Source of the DNA: Psychromarinibacter sediminicola
GTDB lineage: Bacteria; Pseudomonadota; Alphaproteobacteria; Rhodobacterales; Rhodobacteraceae
Assembly (NCBI RefSeq): GCF_029168335.1
Contig: NZ_JARGYC010000036.1
Span: 1-48,075, forward strand
DNA length: 48,075 nt
Direction: 5' to 3'
Of this stretch, positions 14,800-21,975 are shown one piece after another; positions within the stretch are counted from its first letter, which is position 1, and each line of letters begins with the position of its first letter. Under the pieces are notes generated by a model, which saw nothing but the letters and a program-made list of their open reading frames with translations, was not told where the DNA came from and searched no databases. Made by a program: the position numbers and the translations under genes.

Positions 14800-16023
14800 T
14801 CAGGCTCCGAAATCGTCGTTATGGATCATGTGCCGCTCCACCCCCAGCTTGCGCAGGGTGGTCAGGACGGCGGCGATCATCACCGGCGGACCACAGAGAT
14901 AGTACTCGCAATCCTCCGGCGCAGGGTGCTGCGACAATGTCTTGCGCACGATCTCGTGGATGAAGCCGGTGGCGCCGGTCCAGCGGTCGCCCGGCGCCGG
15001 GTCGGACAGGGCGGGGGTCCAGGTGAAGTTGTCGTGCGCGGCGGCGATGCCGTCCAGCTCGTCGACGTAGAACAGATCGCCCGCCGAGCGGGCGCCGTAG
15101 AAGAAGGACATCTTGCGGTGCGTCCCGAGGCCGATCTGCTCGTGGATCATGGCGCGCAGCGGGGCCATGCCGACGCCGCCGCCGATGAACACCATTTCGC
15201 GGTCGGTGTCCTGCACGCCGAACTCGCCGAAGGGCCCGGAGATGTCGAGGTCGTCGCCGGGCTGGCAGGCGAACAGGTAGGACGAGACGATGCCGGGCGG
15301 GATGTCCTGTTCGTGCCCCGGCGGGGGCGCGGCGAGGCGGATGTTGAACACCGCCCGCCCGGCGTCCTCGGGCCGGTTGGCGATGGAGTAGGCGCGGGTG
15401 ACCTTGGCGTCGGAGCGGGCCTTGAGGCCGAACCAGCCGTTGACCTGCCAGGTCTCGCGGAATGGCTCGGGCACCTCGATGGTGGCGAAGTCGAGCGTGT
15501 AGGCCGGCGCCGAGAGCTGCATGAACATGCCGGCGCGGTAGTTCATGTCGAAGCCTTCGGGCAAGTCGAGGACCAGTTCGCGGATCAGGGGCGCCAGCAT
15601 GGTGTTTGAGATCACGCGGGCCGAGACGGTTTCGGCCGAGAGGATGTCGGCGGGCACCTCGACCGTGGCGGGGCCGCGCAGGGTGGTCTGGCAGGCGAGA
15701 CGGACGCCGGCCTTGCGCTCGGCGGCGGACAGGATGCCCTTCTCGGTCGCCTGCGCCTCGCCCGCGCCGGGGCCGCCGGCGGTGACGCGGCAGAGACCGC
15801 AGGTGCCCGAGCCGCCGCAGCCCGCGGGGATCGGGATGCCGGCGCCGTGCAGGACCGACAGCAGCGTGTCGCCGCGTTTCGCGGGGATCGTCTGGCTTTC
15901 GTTCACCGTGACCTCGATGGCGCCCTGCGGCACCAGCGACCGGCGCGCGCCCAGAAGCCCGAAGGTCAGCAGCAGCACGAGGGCGACGATGACGCCCGAG
16001 CCTATGAGGATTTCCGCAATCAC
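14800..16023 (-). CDS. nqrF: Na+-NQR subunit F (NADH dehydrogenase, FAD and 2Fe-2S)
   Basis: A 407-aa electron-input subunit. One N-terminal helix (MIAEILIGSGVIVALVLLL) is followed by a ferredoxin domain with the 2Fe-2S ligands in GCGGSGTCGLCRV and LACQTTL, the FAD motif RAYSIANRPED, the NADH motif IGGGVGMAPLRAMIHEQ and the C-terminal YYLCGPPVMIAAVLTTLRKLGV with NDDFG. I placed the start at GTG 16023, overlapping the nqrE stop as GTGA, because it gives the usual 407-residue length; the open frame upstream only shadows nqrE. All cofactor residues look intact. Confidence 0.95.
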   Translation of the reverse strand: MIAEILIGSGVIVALVLLLTFGLLGARRSLVPQGAIEVTVNESQTIPAKRGDTLLSVLHGAGIPIPAGCGGSGTCGLCRVTAGGPGAGEAQATEKGILSAAERKAGVRLACQTTLRGPATVEVPADILSAETVSARVISNTMLAPLIRELVLDLPEGFDMNYRAGMFMQLSAPAYTLDFATIEVPEPFRETWQVNGWFGLKARSDAKVTRAYSIANRPEDAGRAVFNIRLAAPPPGHEQDIPPGIVSSYLFACQPGDDLDISGPFGEFGVQDTDREMVFIGGGVGMAPLRAMIHEQIGLGTHRKMSFFYGARSAGDLFYVDELDGIAAAHDNFTWTPALSDPAPGDRWTGATGFIHEIVRKTLSQHPAPEDCEYYLCGPPVMIAAVLTTLRKLGVERHMIHNDDFGA

Positions 16024-16631
16024 GGGCCCACCATCTGTGCGAAGGAGGAAAAGCCGAGTGACATCATCCCCGCCACGACGAAGGCGATGCCGAGGCCGCG
16101 CAGGCCCGCCGGCAGGTCGGCATAGGCCATGCGGGTGCGGATCGCCGACAGGAGGATCACGGCGAGCGCGAAGCCCGCGCCGCTGCCGAGGCCGTAGGCG
16201 ACGGAGTCGGTGAAGCTGTAGCTGCGTTCCACCATGAACAGGCTGCCCGCGAGGATGGCGCATTGCACCGTCAGGAGCGGCAGGAAGACCCCGAAGGCGC
16301 CGTGGATGGCGGGGAAGAAACGCTCCAGCACCATCTCGATCAGCTGCACCGTGGCGGCGATGACGCCGATGAAGGCCAGAAGCGACAGGTAGGACAGGTC
16401 GAGCTCGGGCCGGCCGGCCCAGTCCCAGGCGCCGGGGGCGAGGACGGCGGTATAGATCAGCTGGTTCAGCGGCACCGTCACGCCGAGCACGAAGGTGACG
16501 GCGATGCCGAGGCCCACCGCCGTCTCCAGCCGCCGCGACAGCGCCAGGAAGGTACACAGCCCGAGGAACAGGGTGAGCGGCATGTTCTCGACGAACATCG
16601 CTTCGAGGAAGAGGGCGCCGAAGCCGGTCAT
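16020..16631 (-). CDS. nqrE: Na+-NQR subunit E
   Basis: A 203-aa, six-helix membrane subunit. It keeps both conserved Cys regions that, with NqrD, hold the intramembrane 2Fe-2S centre: LFLGLCTFLALSRRLETA in the first helix and LLTVQCAILAGSLFMVER in the middle. The C-terminal AYADLPAGLRGLGIAFVVAGMMSLGF is the usual NqrE end. Its ATG overlaps the nqrD stop by four bases and its stop overlaps the nqrF GTG. Confidence 0.95.
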   Translation of the reverse strand: MTGFGALFLEAMFVENMPLTLFLGLCTFLALSRRLETAVGLGIAVTFVLGVTVPLNQLIYTAVLAPGAWDWAGRPELDLSYLSLLAFIGVIAATVQLIEMVLERFFPAIHGAFGVFLPLLTVQCAILAGSLFMVERSYSFTDSVAYGLGSGAGFALAVILLSAIRTRMAYADLPAGLRGLGIAFVVAGMMSLGFSSFAQMVGP

Positions 16632-17281
16632 TCCGCGGGCTCCGTGACGCGGGGCGCCTCGTGCTCGGTCGGCTCGGTCTGTTCGGTGCGGATCGAGCGG
16701 ATCGCCCAGACGAGAAGGCCCAGCAGGAAGAAGGCCGAGGGCGCGAGCTGCATCAGCGACAGCGGCTGGAACCAGCCGCCCTGATCGGTGGTGCGCAGGA
16801 TCTGGTAGCCGAGGAGCGCGCCGGTGCCGAGGAACTCGCGCAGCGAGCCGATGATGACGAGGATCAGCGAATAGCCCAGCCCGTTGCCGAGCGCGTCGAC
16901 CATGGACGGCAGCGGCGGGTTGGAGCGGGCGAAGCTCTCGGTCCGGCCGAGGACCAGGCAGTTGGTGGTTATCAGCGCGACGAAGACCGACAGCCGCTGC
17001 GAGATGTCGAAGAAATAGGCCTGCAGCACCTGGTCGATGACGATCACCAGCGAGGCGACGATGATGATCTGCACGATCAGGCGGATGGTGCCGGGGATGT
17101 GGCGGCGTATCAGGCTGACCGCGAAGGCCGAGAGCACCAGCACCACGGTCAGCGCCACCGACATGGTCAGCGCCGTGTCGAGCTTGGTCGTCACCGCCAG
17201 CGCCGAGCAGAGCCCGAGGATCTGCAGCGTGATCGGGTTCTGCCGGATCAGCGGCGTCGTCAGGGTGGTCCAGAGCGCCAT
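16628..17281 (-). CDS. nqrD: Na+-NQR subunit D
   Basis: A 217-aa, six-helix subunit that is the inverted-topology partner of NqrE. Cys is present in QILGLCSALAVTTKLDTA and in ALITTNCLVLGRTESFA, the expected ligands for the shared Fe-S centre; GNGLGYSLILVIIGSLREFLGTG is a family block. A charged, Glu-rich tail follows the last helix. The gene starts three bases after the nqrC stop. Confidence 0.95.
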   Translation of the reverse strand: MALWTTLTTPLIRQNPITLQILGLCSALAVTTKLDTALTMSVALTVVLVLSAFAVSLIRRHIPGTIRLIVQIIIVASLVIVIDQVLQAYFFDISQRLSVFVALITTNCLVLGRTESFARSNPPLPSMVDALGNGLGYSLILVIIGSLREFLGTGALLGYQILRTTDQGGWFQPLSLMQLAPSAFFLLGLLVWAIRSIRTEQTEPTEHEAPRVTEPAE

Positions 17282-17284
17282 GGA

Positions 17285-18088
17285 TCAGAACTCCCCGTCG
17301 CGCATCGCCTCGATGACGGGGCCGTAGCCGTCGGGGCCGAGCCAGAAGCGGACGATCCGGGTCATGGCGGTGGAGGTGCGGGTGGCGCCGGTGATGCCGT
17401 CGACCTCGTAGGGCGAGGTGGCGACGCCCTTGGCGACGGCGAAGCGCAGGTTGCCGAGGTCGTCGATGAACTGCTTGCCGGCGAAGCTGGCCTGCCAGGC
17501 GGGTTCCTCGATCCGGGCGCCGAGGCCCGGCGTTTCCTGCTGCTGGGTCACGGTCATGCCGGCGATGGTGCGCATGTCGCCGTGCAGCGCCAGCATCGCC
17601 TGGATCGTGCCGTTATAGCCCTGCCCGGCGATCGGCAGGATCACGAGCTGCAGCGCCCCGTCCGCGTCGCGCAGGATGTAGATCTGGGCGTAGTCGGGGC
17701 GGGCGCCGAGGCCGGCGATATCCTCGGCCGGGCTGAGCTCGGTCCAGTTGGCGGCGTCGGCGAGCGCGGTGTCGAGCGAGGCGGGGTCGACGCCTTCGGC
17801 CGCGGCGCCCTCTTCGAGGTCGACCACGACGGTCGAGATGGCGCCGTCCTCGGACTGGGCGAGCAGGTCAGTCATGCCGGGGATCGCGGCGATCAGCGAT
17901 TCCAGGCGCAGCTGCTCTTCGGCGGCGCGGTTGGCGGCCTGGATCGGGCGCAGGATGGCGGTGGCGCCGGTGACCGCCACGGCGCAGGCGGTGGCGACGG
18001 CGAAGGCCACGGCGATGGTCTTGCCCCGGCTGTCGTTCGGCAGCGCGAGGAAGCGTTTCCAGGCGGCGAAGGGTCCGGTGTCAGCCAA
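17285..18088 (-). CDS. nqrC: Na+-NQR subunit C (covalent FMN)
   Basis: A 267-aa periplasmic flavoprotein anchored by one N-terminal helix (TIAVAFAVATACAVAVTGATAIL). The FMN acceptor motif is intact as DGITGATRTSTAM near the C-terminus, and GYNGTIQAMLALHGDMRTI plus ETPGLGARIEEPAW are family blocks. The start is a TTG at 18088 with AGGAGA upstream, overlapping the nqrB end by eight bases. The apbE gene downstream supplies the FMN transferase. Since NqrB here lacks its own FMN site, this is the only covalent FMN I can see in the complex. Confidence 0.94.
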   Translation of the reverse strand: MADTGPFAAWKRFLALPNDSRGKTIAVAFAVATACAVAVTGATAILRPIQAANRAAEEQLRLESLIAAIPGMTDLLAQSEDGAISTVVVDLEEGAAAEGVDPASLDTALADAANWTELSPAEDIAGLGARPDYAQIYILRDADGALQLVILPIAGQGYNGTIQAMLALHGDMRTIAGMTVTQQQETPGLGARIEEPAWQASFAGKQFIDDLGNLRFAVAKGVATSPYEVDGITGATRTSTAMTRIVRFWLGPDGYGPVIEAMRDGEF

Positions 18089-18857
18089 GGCGTCTTCTCC
18101 TGAGGGTGAGCCAGAGGGCGATGGCGATCTCGTCCAAGAGCGGCGCGGCGAGCGAGGTCAGAAGCGCCGCCGAGACCGCCAGCTGAACCGGGTGCGCGCC
18201 GGTCCAGTAGGCCGCGAACATCAGCGCCAGCGCGGCGTAGAGCGCGCCGTTCAGCCAGCGGCCGAGCGCGGTGGTCGCGCTGGTGACCGGGTCGGCGACC
18301 AGAAGGACCAGCACGACGCCGTAGATCGCCAGCTTGTCGGGAAACGGGATGCCCGCGAGCGCGGCGAGGGCCATGACGGCCAGCGCGCCCAGCAGCAGGC
18401 GGGCGGAGATCACCCCGAAGGCGGCGCCGATCAGCGCGGCGGGGATCACCGCCCAGCCCACCGGGATCGCGAGGCCGGGCCAGCCCGAGGCGGGGAAGCT
18501 GAAGCCCAGGAAGGCCAGCGCGACGGTGGCGGGGTTCAGGATGTTCCGGCCCCAGCCGCCGAAGGCAAGCTCCGCCATCACCACGCCGAAGGAGGTGCCG
18601 AGGACCAGCGCGAAGATCCCCAGATCCTCGGGCGCCAGCATCGCCAGCGCCAGCGCCGTGAGCGCGCCGGCGAAGGAGGGCGGCTGCGCGCGCGCCAGCA
18701 TCCACAGGACGTGCCAGAGGCCGGCGACCAGCAGGAAGAAGCCCAGCCGCGCCAGCGCCCAGGGCCCCTCGATCACCAGCCAGGTGACGGCGACGGGCAG
18801 GATCGCCGCGAGCAGCATCAGCGCGACGGTTTCGCGGTCCCACAGGCCCCGGATCAT
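18081..18857 (-). CDS. nqrB: short NqrB/RnfD-family membrane subunit lacking the SGAT FMN motif
   Basis: A 258-aa membrane protein, against about 350 aa for RnfD and 400-415 aa for NqrB. Two family blocks are clear: AFGGWGRNILNPATVALAFLGF (residues ~97-118; NqrB GGxGRNxxNPA) and LLVADPVTSATTALGRWLNG (~186-205; NqrB DPVSA/DPVTS). Between them, where NqrB and RnfD carry the SGAT motif with the FMN-binding Thr, the sequence runs straight from FPASGWPGLAIPVG into a helix; no SGAT is present anywhere. The ATG overlaps the nqrA stop and the frame is unbroken, so this is not a visible frameshift. Shortening seems to be an internal loss of the flavin loop plus some helices and the N-terminal extension. 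Confidence 0.85.
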   Translation of the reverse strand: MIRGLWDRETVALMLLAAILPVAVTWLVIEGPWALARLGFFLLVAGLWHVLWMLARAQPPSFAGALTALALAMLAPEDLGIFALVLGTSFGVVMAELAFGGWGRNILNPATVALAFLGFSFPASGWPGLAIPVGWAVIPAALIGAAFGVISARLLLGALAVMALAALAGIPFPDKLAIYGVVLVLLVADPVTSATTALGRWLNGALYAALALMFAAYWTGAHPVQLAVSAALLTSLAAPLLDEIAIALWLTLRRRRLG

Positions 18858-20125
18858 ATGGCTTCCTCCGCTGCGATCCGCGCCAGCATGGCATCGAGCA
18901 GCCGCGAGAGCGAGGGGTCGGCGCCGCTGACGTAATCGGCGAGGGTGAGATCCTCGGACAGAAGCGACAGGGCGCCGAGTTTCACCGCCGTTTCGCTGTC
19001 GCCGGCGGACAGCGCGCGCAGGAGGCTCATCGCGGGCAGGGCGCCGCCGGTGGCCTGTTCCAGCGCGGCGCTGGGGATCAGCGGCAGCGGGCGCGAGGCG
19101 CGTTTCAGGGCCGAGAGGAACCAGTGCGGCCGGGGGCCGTGGCGGTCGGGGTCGATGACCGTGACCTGCCGGTCCCGGCCGGTGAGCCATTGCGATTCCC
19201 GCCCCTCCAGCGCGGAGCCGGAGAGGATGGCGTGCGGGCCGGGTTTCACGTCGTGCCAGGTCAGGCCGCGCAGGTCGGCGCCGGGCTGGCAGCGGACCAG
19301 CCGCGCGCTGCGCATCGCCGGGCCGGAGACCGAGACGAGCCGGGTGTCGTTGACAAGGCCGGTGGCGAGCAGGTCGCCGATGGCGGCCACGTCCTCGGCG
19401 TGAAGCTCCCAGACCGGCCGGCCGATCTCGGCCGGGAAGTGGCGGTGGATCTGGAAGCCGGCGAGGCCCCAGGGATGGGCGCCGGCCACCTTGACGACTT
19501 TCAGCCGCTGCGACACGCGGGCCGGGCCGACGAGATCCTCGCCCGGCGGCTGGCACAGGTGGATCGGACCGCCCGTCAGGAGCGTGAGCGCCCGCAGCCC
19601 GCGTTCCAGCGCGCCGAACTCGTGGTCGAGCGCGCGGCGCGGGTCGGGCGCGAGCGGGCGGGTGTCGACGGCCATGACGAAGATCGCGGCGGGCTCTTCG
19701 TCGGGGTCGGGGAAGCGGCCGAAGGGGCGCGAGCGTATCTGCGTCCAGAGGCCGGAGCCGAGGAGCAGGGCGCGCAGGGCGTCCGAGTCGCCCGCAGCGT
19801 CGCCCACCTCGTGCGTGTGGCGGCCGGCGCTGTCCTCGTGGAAGAACCGCATCCGGGTCAGCCGGTGGCCGGGGCCGAGGTCGATGCCGGCGACGCGGGC
19901 GGGCATCGGGGCTGTCACGACGACGCGCGGGTCGCGGCGCGAGCGCAGGACCGGCGCCCCCTGGGCGACGAAATCGTCCTTCGCGACGAGCGGCTCGACG
20001 CGGAAATCCTCCTCGGGCGTGGCGGTCAGCGCGGCCTCTTCGGTAATGGCGCGCTCCACGGTCCCGGGCGCGGGAGGCGTGTCAGCGAGGCTGACCTCCA
20101 GACCGCTTCGAAAGAGCCAGGGCAT
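18854..20125 (-). CDS. nqrA: Na+-NQR subunit A
   Basis: A 423-aa soluble cytoplasmic subunit, close to the usual 445 aa. Family features include the N-terminal biotinyl/HPr-like segment with PLVAKDDFVAQGAPVLRSR and VVTAPMPARVAGID, the HPWGLAGFQIHRHFP block (HxxGLxGxHIH in NqrA) and VSVSGPAMRSARLVRCQPGADL. It heads the operon; ATG at 20125 follows GAGGGGAG. The chromosome side upstream is shared with the divergent multiheme cytochrome gene across 114 bases. It is NqrA rather than RnfC because no ferredoxin Cys clusters are present. Confidence 0.92.
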   Translation of the reverse strand: MPWLFRSGLEVSLADTPPAPGTVERAITEEAALTATPEEDFRVEPLVAKDDFVAQGAPVLRSRRDPRVVVTAPMPARVAGIDLGPGHRLTRMRFFHEDSAGRHTHEVGDAAGDSDALRALLLGSGLWTQIRSRPFGRFPDPDEEPAAIFVMAVDTRPLAPDPRRALDHEFGALERGLRALTLLTGGPIHLCQPPGEDLVGPARVSQRLKVVKVAGAHPWGLAGFQIHRHFPAEIGRPVWELHAEDVAAIGDLLATGLVNDTRLVSVSGPAMRSARLVRCQPGADLRGLTWHDVKPGPHAILSGSALEGRESQWLTGRDRQVTVIDPDRHGPRPHWFLSALKRASRPLPLIPSAALEQATGGALPAMSLLRALSAGDSETAVKLGALSLLSEDLTLADYVSGADPSLSRLLDAMLARIAAEEAI

Positions 20126-20170
20126 GCCTGCTCCCCTCTCAGAAAATCGCCTTTGCGGCCACCGATCACA

Positions 20171-20199
20171 TTGTCGGGAGAGGCTCGCTCTGCTAGCGT
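20171..20199 (+). promoter_or_regulatory. candidate sigma70-type promoter of the pentaheme cytochrome gene
   Basis: TTGTCG and TAGCGT are separated by exactly 17 bases in the nqrA-cytochrome divergent gap, 41 bases before the cytochrome ATG. The -10 match is weak, so this is a tentative call. Confidence 0.25.
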
Positions 20200-20239
20200 C
20201 AGATTATCGTTATTCCCAGAGGCATCAAGGTCTAACGCC

Positions 20240-21436
20240 ATGATTCTTTCGAAGAAAACCTTCGGCCGGATATCATCTTTTCCTGCCGTACTCGCCGTCG
20301 CCGCCCTGTCGGCGGGGGCTTTTTCCGCAAATGCACAAACCGCGGACACGGATGCCGCGGAAAGCGGCACGGACGCGGAAAACGTCACCACTTTCGTGCT
20401 GCCGGACAGCGGCCCGTTCTCTCCCGAGACCATCGAGATCAAGAACGCCGTCGCCATCGGCAACTGGGCGCGGTCGGGCCATTCCGACCGGGCGTCCGAA
20501 TCGTTCTCACATTGGGACGAGGACGGCGAGGTGCCGGCGGTCTGTGCCACCTGCCATGCGGGCGCCGGGTTCCGGTCGTTCCACGGGCTGGACGGCAGCG
20601 AGCCCGGCGTGCGGGAAGAGCCCTTCCCGATCGGCGGGGTCGTGGATTGCGAGACCTGCCACCATCCGGGCCTGTCGCAGGTGGCCGAGATCACCCTGCC
20701 TTCGGGGGTCGAGCACCCGGTGCAGGGCGGCGAGGCCGCGTGCTTCACCTGCCACCAGGGCCGCGCCGCGGGCGCGACGGTGTCCGAAGCGGTGGGCGAC
20801 ATGCCCGAGGACGAGCCGAACCCCGAGTTCCGCTTCGTGAACCCGCATTACAACCAGGCCGCGGCGACCTGGCTGGGCGGCTACGGCGAGTCCGGCTATC
20901 ACTATCCGGGCAAGAGCTATTCGGGCCGGTTCCTGCATGCGCAGCCGGTGGCCAGCTGTGCCTCGTGCCACGAGCCGCACAGCCTGGAGGTCGCGGAGGA
21001 GGCCTGCGAGGTCTGCCATTTCGACGCGGCGCCGAAGGACATCCGCATCAGCCGGGTCAGCTATGACGGCAGCGGCGACACCACCAAGGGCATCCGCGCC
21101 GACATCGACGCCAATGCGGCCAAACTGCTGGACGAGATCGAGACCTATGCGGCCGAGGTCGCGGGCACGCCGATCCTGTACGAGGCGCATTATCCGTACT
21201 TCTTCGCCGACGCGAACGGCGACGGGGTCGCGGACGAGGCGGACGGGCGGTCGGTGTCCTACAATGCCTGGACGCCGCGGCTTTTGAAGGCGGCGTTCAA
21301 CTGGAAGTTCGTGACGGCCGATCCGGGCGTGCATGCGCATAACCCGCATTACGCGCTGGAGCTCCTGTACGACTCGATCGAGGACCTGGCGAGCACCACG
21401 GGGACCGACTTCGAGGCGATGGGCCTGTTGCGCTGA
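20240..21436 (+). CDS. periplasmic pentaheme c-type cytochrome
   Basis: A 398-aa exported protein with a signal peptide (AVLAVAALSAGAFSANA, cleavage near residue 32) and five CxxCH heme sites: CATCH 102-106, CETCH 137-141, CFTCH 168-172, CASCH 240-244 and CEVCH 256-260. The C-terminal 130 residues have no heme motif and contain a calcium-loop-like DANGDGVADEADG. It resembles multiheme electron-transfer cytochromes (cytochrome c554/NrfB-like arrangement of hemes) but I cannot assign a named family. It is divergent from nqrA with a 114-base shared promoter region and ends before a strong terminator. A role as electron partner of the Nqr complex is inference. Confidence 0.85.
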   Translation: MILSKKTFGRISSFPAVLAVAALSAGAFSANAQTADTDAAESGTDAENVTTFVLPDSGPFSPETIEIKNAVAIGNWARSGHSDRASESFSHWDEDGEVPAVCATCHAGAGFRSFHGLDGSEPGVREEPFPIGGVVDCETCHHPGLSQVAEITLPSGVEHPVQGGEAACFTCHQGRAAGATVSEAVGDMPEDEPNPEFRFVNPHYNQAAATWLGGYGESGYHYPGKSYSGRFLHAQPVASCASCHEPHSLEVAEEACEVCHFDAAPKDIRISRVSYDGSGDTTKGIRADIDANAAKLLDEIETYAAEVAGTPILYEAHYPYFFADANGDGVADEADGRSVSYNAWTPRLLKAAFNWKFVTADPGVHAHNPHYALELLYDSIEDLASTTGTDFEAMGLLR

Positions 21437-21483
21437 GAGCGTCCGCGCCCGTCGGGCGCGCGGGGCTCTTGCCGACGGAACGG

Positions 21484-21516
21484 GGGCGGCGCGGGGCGAT
21501 CCCGCGCCGCCCTTTT
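21484..21516 (+). terminator. factor-independent terminator of the pentaheme cytochrome gene
   Basis: A 12-bp perfect GC stem (GGGCGGCGCGGG with CCCGCGCCGCCC) with a five-base loop and a TTTT tail lies 48 bases after the stop. A second, smaller hairpin (CGCGCCC/GGGCGCG) precedes it at 21444-21460. Confidence 0.85.
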
Positions 21517-21540
21517 CGTGCCGGGCGTCTTATGCGCGTT

Positions 21541-21723
21541 TCACGAGCGGCCGGCGGCGCGCAGGCGCAGGGCGAGCCGCGACAGCCAGAGGCCGACGTC
21601 GCGCGGGTCGGCGGGATAGGGCAGGTCCGGGAGGTCCAGGGCGTCCGCGTCCTTCGGAGCCCGGCCGCCGGACGCGGCCGGAGCGGCACCGGCGCACGCT
21701 TCGGTTGTCGATGATTTGGTCAT
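21541..21723 (-). CDS. small hypothetical protein
   Basis: A possible 60-aa protein beginning MTKSSTTEACAG and ending LWLSRLALRLRAAGRS. It has an acidic/proline stretch (DADALDLPDLPYPADP) and an amphipathic basic C-terminal helix; no family is recognised. An ATG 13 codons earlier also exists but I see no clear ribosome site for either. It stands between a terminator and the divergent CtrA-like box, so it would be a single-gene unit. Coding potential is uncertain; base composition in the third codon position is in line with the neighbours. Confidence 0.4.
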   Translation of the reverse strand: MTKSSTTEACAGAAPAASGGRAPKDADALDLPDLPYPADPRDVGLWLSRLALRLRAAGRS

Positions 21724-21768
21724 GCTGTCTCGCGGGAAATGTGGCCGTTCACGCCTACGCAACCAAGC

Positions 21769-21784
21769 CTAACATATCCTTAAC
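21769..21784. promoter_or_regulatory. CtrA-like box upstream of the CheB-CheR gene
   Basis: CTAA-N7-TTAAC, one mismatch from TTAA-N7-TTAA, in an AT-rich island between the small ORF and the chemotaxis-type gene. CtrA controls motility and chemotaxis genes in several Rhodobacteraceae (established); control here is inference. Confidence 0.4.
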
Positions 21785-21802
21785 AGGGCAATCGTTGCCT
21801 CC

Positions 21803-21841
21803 ACGGTCCTTGTCACGGTCCTTGTCACGGTCCTTGTCACG
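21803..21841. repeat. 12-bp tandem repeat, three copies
   Basis: The unit ACGGTCCTTGTC appears three times in a row (the first slightly offset), ending about 135 bases before the CheB-CheR start and lying in its leader or promoter region. No protein-coding role is seen. Confidence 0.75.
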
Positions 21842-21975
21842 GGCCGCGGGCGACGGCTATGGAGGAAGGACGCGAACAGGACCGTCCGGCCCGGCACGGC
21901 CGACGGGGTACGACTTTTGGTTGCATCCTTGCGGGCGTGCGCGACCGGACCCCCGGCTGTGGGGGAGAGTGAGTA

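Noticed and set aside
18081-18857. Frameshift or pseudogene explanation for the short nqrB
   Set aside because: The frame runs unbroken from a start overlapping nqrA to a stop overlapping nqrC, and both conserved blocks are in the same frame, so no break is visible.
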